A stretch of 9,528 nt of DNA, taken from Euryarchaeota archaeon UBA433 (GTDB lineage Archaea; Thermoplasmatota; Poseidoniia; Poseidoniales; Poseidoniaceae). The stretch spans positions 2,044-11,571 of the forward strand of contig DAFX01000012.1 in NCBI GenBank assembly GCA_002495535.1. The letters run 5' to 3'. Positions 6,209 through 9,528 of this stretch are shown here, in pieces. Numbering within the stretch: the stretch's first letter is position 1; each line of letters begins with the position of its first letter. Position numbers and translations under genes: made by a program. The notes under the pieces were generated by a model. The model was not told where the DNA came from. It did not search any database and saw only the letters and a list, made by a program, of their open reading frames with translations.

Positions 6209-8020
6209 ATGATGGCCGACAGTGCCGCAGAATCAATGCGCTCTGCTTGGTTGCTGACCCTCCTCGTGTTGCTCGGCCCCCTTTCGGGGTGCCTCGGGGC
6301 ATCACCATCGGGAGAAGCCGCAGAGCAAGAGGCTGCGATGTATCCGGACATCTCTGAACGTCATGCGCTTGAATGGAACTGGACGGACAGCTACTCCTAC
6401 GTGCTTGAACCTGGACCATACACCGCCCTGGACGTCCAAGAAGCCACCTTCGAAGTCGACACCTCGGGTGTGTGGGAAACAGGGCCGGCCACCTCCAATG
6501 TTCATCTGTCCTACTGGTTGCCTTCAAACACCGAAATGGGTGAACAAGTTCCGGTGATTGCCGTGGTCAGCCCTTATTTCTCCTACGGCCAACCCGGCAG
6601 CGAATCGGGTGCAACAAATGTGGTTGGTGCGGGCCGTGGGGAGTTCATTTACGACAATTACATCCCGCATGGCTATGCATTTGCACAAGTATCAGTGTTC
6701 GGGACTGAGGAATCTTCTGGTTGTTTTGATTACCGAGGCGAAGGCGAAGGCTGGGGCATTCATCAAGCGGTGGAGTGGCTTGGTAAGCAAAACTGGTCCA
6801 ATGGCAAGGTTGGTCTGTACGGCAAGTCGTATGAAGGCGCCACTCAATGGGAGGCCGCCGTACATGGCAGCGAACACCTCGCTACGATTGTTCCGATCTC
6901 AGGAACCACCGGTTTGCACCCGCTGCTCTACAAAAACGGCAGCGCTGAGGCGAGAAGCCAGATCATGCACATGAATTATTTTGGCAGCACCGTGGATTAC
7001 AATGGCGATGATTTGGACAACATCTGCCCCGACATCATCGAAGGCTTGTTTGCGGGACCAGTCACATACGGCATGGGTGAATTGGACCCTTACATGGCCA
7101 ACTATTACGAAGAACGAGAACATATATCGAAAGCCCTGACCAATTACAACGGTAGCATCTACTGGGTTCAAGGGATGCAAGATTGGAACGTTGATCCCCA
7201 CCAGGTCTTCCCGTGGTACCAAATCTTCGTCGATGCTGGCTTCGATGTCCGCGGCATGCTCGGTCAATGGGAGCACAATTACCCAGATCAATGGAGCAAA
7301 CACAACGCACAAGATTCAGGATATGGCGGAGAAGCCATTCAGAACATGACCCGCTGGGACTGGGGCCAAGATTTGTTCGAGTGGTTCGAGTATTACCTCA
7401 AAGGCATCGGAGAAAAACCAGACCTCCACGCTCAAATTCAACGAAACGATGGCGAATGGCGCATTGAACCAACTTGGCCGCCCGAAGATCGCCAATGGAA
7501 CGACATCGCTCTCGACGGTTGTACAAAGAACGGAAACAGTGTTCAAGGCATTTCAGGCAGTGGGGGGACCCTCGCTTCAGTCGTCTTTGAATGCCCAAGC
7601 GTCGATGAGATGCGGGACACGCTCATCTCGGGCCTAGCAACCCTCCACCTCGACGTACAAGCCTCATTCGATGGTGGCCAAATATTTGCTGAAATGCAAG
7701 ACGCAGAAACCGGCCTCCGGCTCGGTCACGCCACGATGGACATCCGGTACCATCAGGGCGGCAGCGACCCAACTACGGTACTTCCGGGACAAAGCCTCAC
7801 GATGCTCATGGAGTTCCAAGCGATCGACGCCCTCCTGCCAGCAGGCCACGGTATTCGCCTTGTGTTGACAGAAACGGGAGAGGACTACCTCGCTCCAGCT
7901 TGCGGCATCACCTGCCCAATCACCGTCAACGGCGGCACACTCTCCATCCCCCACCTCGACCGAGACGGAAGCAACGTGCTTCTCACCCCTCAAGGCGCCG
8001 ACGCTGCAAACAATCAGTGA
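6209..8020 (+). CDS. Secreted lipoprotein hydrolase, CocE / X-Pro dipeptidyl-peptidase (S15) family
   Basis: A 603-aa surface lipoprotein. The hydrophobic stretch 14-27 ends in LSGC with Cys28 as the lipidation site, then an Ala/Glu/Ser-rich linker to about 45. The alpha/beta hydrolase domain follows. An acyl-enzyme style GTEESSGCFDYRG segment (165-177) and EWLGKQNWSNGKVG (189-202) precede the nucleophile elbow GKSYEG with Ser207. Asp325 in MQDWNV and His356 in WEHNYP complete the triad. From about 425 the rest suits the beta-rich C-terminal domain of S15/CocE enzymes. It probably hydrolyses peptides, prolyl-peptides or esters outside the cell to feed a peptide-scavenging heterotroph. Start: the first ATG gives an acidic n-region; Met10 (6236) gives a more canonical signal peptide (MRSAW...), and no ribosome site settles it. 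The end overlaps the opposing regulator gene by 7 nt. Confidence 0.88.
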   Translation: MMADSAAESMRSAWLLTLLVLLGPLSGCLGASPSGEAAEQEAAMYPDISERHALEWNWTDSYSYVLEPGPYTALDVQEATFEVDTSGVWETGPATSNVHLSYWLPSNTEMGEQVPVIAVVSPYFSYGQPGSESGATNVVGAGRGEFIYDNYIPHGYAFAQVSVFGTEESSGCFDYRGEGEGWGIHQAVEWLGKQNWSNGKVGLYGKSYEGATQWEAAVHGSEHLATIVPISGTTGLHPLLYKNGSAEARSQIMHMNYFGSTVDYNGDDLDNICPDIIEGLFAGPVTYGMGELDPYMANYYEEREHISKALTNYNGSIYWVQGMQDWNVDPHQVFPWYQIFVDAGFDVRGMLGQWEHNYPDQWSKHNAQDSGYGGEAIQNMTRWDWGQDLFEWFEYYLKGIGEKPDLHAQIQRNDGEWRIEPTWPPEDRQWNDIALDGCTKNGNSVQGISGSGGTLASVVFECPSVDEMRDTLISGLATLHLDVQASFDGGQIFAEMQDAETGLRLGHATMDIRYHQGGSDPTTVLPGQSLTMLMEFQAIDALLPAGHGIRLVLTETGEDYLAPACGITCPITVNGGTLSIPHLDRDGSNVLLTPQGADAANNQ

Positions 8021-8580
8021 TTGTCCCCATCTTCTTTGCTCAACGCCCGCACCATGTCAATGCGGCTGACAAGCCCACACAAAACGCCGGCGTTTGTGAT
8101 CAACAACACTTCCCGTTCCACCAAGAGCCTTCGTCCTTCAGTGATTGACACGCCGAGGTTGACCACTTCGAAATTCATCTGCATAACGGTTTGAACCATC
8201 GCATCTCGTTTGACTTCAACGCCCAGAAGGCTTGCTTCGGACACCAAGCCCATGATCGCCCCGTTGGCGGCGACGACTGGCAGTTGACTGATCCCCTCGC
8301 GAACCATACGCTCGATGGCCGACTGCACGGTGTCATTTGGTGCGAGAACCGCAACCTCTTCGACCATGATATCCCCAACTGTATGCGGCAGATCAGGGCG
8401 CTCGCACCGAAGCAGGGCGGCGACCATTTTTCTCAACGTCGAGGCGCGAGGATCCACGCTTTCCAACTCAACCTTGGCGATGACAGATTGTGTCAATCCA
8501 CTTTCATCGGCAAGTTGCGCCTGGGTGAGCCCGAGGGATTTCCGCCACTGGCGCAAGTAACCCCCACTCGGAATCTCCAT
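8014..8580 (-). CDS. HTH (XRE-type) transcriptional regulator with tandem CBS domains
   Basis: A 188-aa regulator. Residues 8-55 form an XRE/Cro-like helix-turn-helix (LRQWRKSLGLTQAQLADESG, then a recognition-helix stretch LTQSVIAKVE). A CBS pair follows: the first at about 67-122 (VGDIMVEE..., QLPVV, GLVSEASLLG), the second at about 126-182 (ending GLVSRIDMVRAL). CBS pairs bind adenine nucleotides or S-adenosyl ligands, so it likely senses energy or metabolite state; this HTH-CBS fusion is common in archaea. The frame is open 65 codons further upstream, but that extension is low in coding character, so the start at 8580 (MEIPSGG) is chosen because such proteins usually begin just before the HTH. 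It is divergent from glutamine synthetase and convergent with the lipoprotein gene. Regulating either neighbour, or itself, is inference. Confidence 0.85.
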   Translation of the reverse strand: MEIPSGGYLRQWRKSLGLTQAQLADESGLTQSVIAKVELESVDPRASTLRKMVAALLRCERPDLPHTVGDIMVEEVAVLAPNDTVQSAIERMVREGISQLPVVAANGAIMGLVSEASLLGVEVKRDAMVQTVMQMNFEVVNLGVSITEGRRLLVEREVLLITNAGVLCGLVSRIDMVRALSKEDGDNH

Positions 8581-8848
8581 GACCCAACCCACAGCCATCA
8601 AGGGCATGAGTTCACCGGTCGGCGGCACAATTTGTACGGGTGGAGGGGGGTTCAAGTGCAAGTTGTTCGATTGAGCATAGATGACGAATACAACGGGCCA
8701 TTTGAACAAAAGCCGACGCGTGCATACGCCAAAAGAACCATCAAACGAACAAATAAAACCCACATAAATGGTCAAAACACATCATAAATCTCTTTTTTTG
8801 TGAGCGTATGTATGATATACCGCCTCGCCAAGGAAGGGAGCGATACCT
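8581..8848. promoter_or_regulatory. 268-bp divergent intergenic region upstream of glutamine synthetase
   Basis: No convincing gene. The half next to the regulator is mixed and C/G rich in places; the half next to glutamine synthetase (about 8740-8822) is strongly AT-rich. It holds two copies of CATAAAT (8763-8769 and 8783-8789) exactly 20 nt apart, a seven-T run (8792-8798), and a small palindrome GTAT-gat-ATAC (8810-8820). These could be TATA elements and an operator for the glutamine synthetase gene. Which element is the promoter cannot be told by eye. Confidence 0.4.
8836..8840 (+). promoter_or_regulatory. Shine-Dalgarno site of glutamine synthetase
   Basis: GGGAG with an 8-nt spacer to the first of two adjacent ATG codons (8849 and 8852). 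The spacing suits either ATG, and it implies a leadered transcript starting in the AT-rich stretch upstream. Confidence 0.65.
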
Positions 8849-9528
8849 ATGATGGACAAAGCGAAATTGGAATACATCTGGCTCGACGGATATGAACCAA
8901 CACAAAACATGCGAAGCAAGACAATGGTCAGAGACAACTTCTCCGGCGATCTCGAAGATTGCCCAGAATGGATGTTCGACGGCTCTTCGACACGACAAGC
9001 AGAAGGTGGCGCATCTGACTGCCTCCTGAAGCCAGTTGCCATTTTCCCAGACCCAGCACGCATCAACGGCTACCTCGTCATGTGCGAAGTGCTCAATCCT
9101 GACGGCACACCCCACGCTAGCAACGGACGTGCAACTATTGACGACGACGACGATGACTTTTGGTTTGGCTACGAGCAGGAATACTTCATCATGGACGTCG
9201 ATACACAGCTGCCGGTTGGTTTCCCAGTGGGCGGATACCCAGGGCCTCAGGGGCTGTATTACTGTTCAGTGGGCGGCAAAAACACCCATGGACGAAACTT
9301 CGTTGAAGAGCACGCAGATTTGTGCCTCGAAGCCGGGATTAATTTCGAAGGAATCAACCAAGAAGTCGCATGCGGCCAGTGGGAATTCCAAATCTTCGCA
9401 AAGGGCGCCAAGCGCGCTGGAGACGAACTTTGGGTCGCACGCTACCTCCTTGACCGATTGACGGAGAATTACGGGTACTACATCGAATACCATCCAAAAC
9501 CGGTCAAGGGCGACTGGAACGGTTCCGG
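8849..9528 (+). CDS. Glutamine synthetase, class II (eukaryote-like), 3' end beyond window
   Basis: ATP-dependent synthesis of glutamine from glutamate and ammonium, in the cytoplasm. The first 226 codons are present and open to the window edge; the family is usually about 340-370 aa, so roughly a third is missing. The class II hallmarks are clear: WMFDGSST (42-49), AIFPDPAR, WFGYEQEY (105-112) with metal-ligand Glu109 and Glu111, GPQGLYYCSVG, a GIN-QEVACGQWEFQ segment and DPKPI-like HPKPVKGDWNGS at the edge. It is not the bacterial/archaeal GlnA (class I) form. Two tandem ATGs open the gene; the ribosome site fits both. A run of six Asp (GAC/GAT at 9140-9157) just before WFGYEQEY is unusual. 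The divergent HTH-CBS regulator may control it (inference). Family call is firm; only the truncation limits it. Confidence 0.93.
   Translation, partial: MMDKAKLEYIWLDGYEPTQNMRSKTMVRDNFSGDLEDCPEWMFDGSSTRQAEGGASDCLLKPVAIFPDPARINGYLVMCEVLNPDGTPHASNGRATIDDDDDDFWFGYEQEYFIMDVDTQLPVGFPVGGYPGPQGLYYCSVGGKNTHGRNFVEEHADLCLEAGINFEGINQEVACGQWEFQIFAKGAKRAGDELWVARYLLDRLTENYGYYIEYHPKPVKGDWNGS

Noticed and set aside
8581..8775. 65-codon N-terminal extension of the HTH-CBS regulator
   Set aside because: Proline-rich and Cys/Phe-rich low-quality sequence with no family match; HTH-CBS proteins normally begin right before the HTH.
8191..8787. Plus-strand open frame (198 codons) opposite the regulator
   Set aside because: Antisense shadow of a gene with recognisable HTH and CBS motifs; His/Asn/Arg-rich translation typical of a wrong frame.
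1..9528. CRISPR arrays, tRNA or rRNA genes, insertion sequences, long repeats
   Set aside because: No regularly spaced repeats, no cloverleaf-like sequence, no transposase motifs and no long inverted repeats were seen on reading both strands; a covariance-model scan was not possible.

Overview
The window reads as a compact archaeal chromosome segment. The best guess is a marine Thermoplasmatota relative (Marine Group II, Poseidoniales type). This rests on a helix-turn-helix plus tandem-CBS regulator of the kind common in archaea, a secreted lipoprotein with an archaeal-looking Leu-Ser-Gly-Cys lipobox, short AT-rich gaps, and a mix of eukaryote-like enzymes (OMP decarboxylase, class II glutamine synthetase) with bacterial-type lipid enzymes. 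No rRNA or other taxonomic marker is present, so this assignment is an inference; Shine-Dalgarno sites are clear in front of most operon genes.

Layout. From 15 to 6158 all seven genes lie on the minus strand. In transcription order they are: an extended short-chain dehydrogenase/epimerase (5163-6158), an 80-bp AT-rich gap, a small multi-pass membrane protein with conserved His/Asp/Glu (4507-5082), a ketoacyl synthase III (3374-4510), a haem-oxygenase-like diiron oxidase (2628-3377), an unrecognised His-containing protein (1721-2641), a membrane fatty acid desaturase (867-1718), and a eukaryote-type orotidine 5'-phosphate decarboxylase (15-821). Divergently, 6209-8020 encodes a secreted S15/CocE-type serine hydrolase lipoprotein, which overlaps tail-to-tail with the HTH-CBS regulator (8014-8580, minus). 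A 268-bp non-coding stretch separates that regulator from a divergent class II glutamine synthetase (8849 to the window end, partial).

How the genes work together. The five genes from 5082 to 867 are stacked with 4-nt, 4-nt and 14-nt overlaps and a 2-nt gap, each with its own ribosome binding site, so they almost certainly form one translationally coupled operon. A C-C bond-forming thiolase-fold enzyme with an intact Cys-His-Asn triad, a non-haem diiron oxidase, a membrane desaturase, a second possible membrane metalloprotein and an unknown protein look like a dedicated pathway building and oxidising a fatty-acyl-derived product. The upstream reductase may take part. Archaeal membrane lipids are isoprenoid and do not need this set, so the operon is the strongest candidate here for an undescribed system. 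Its product cannot be read from the sequence.
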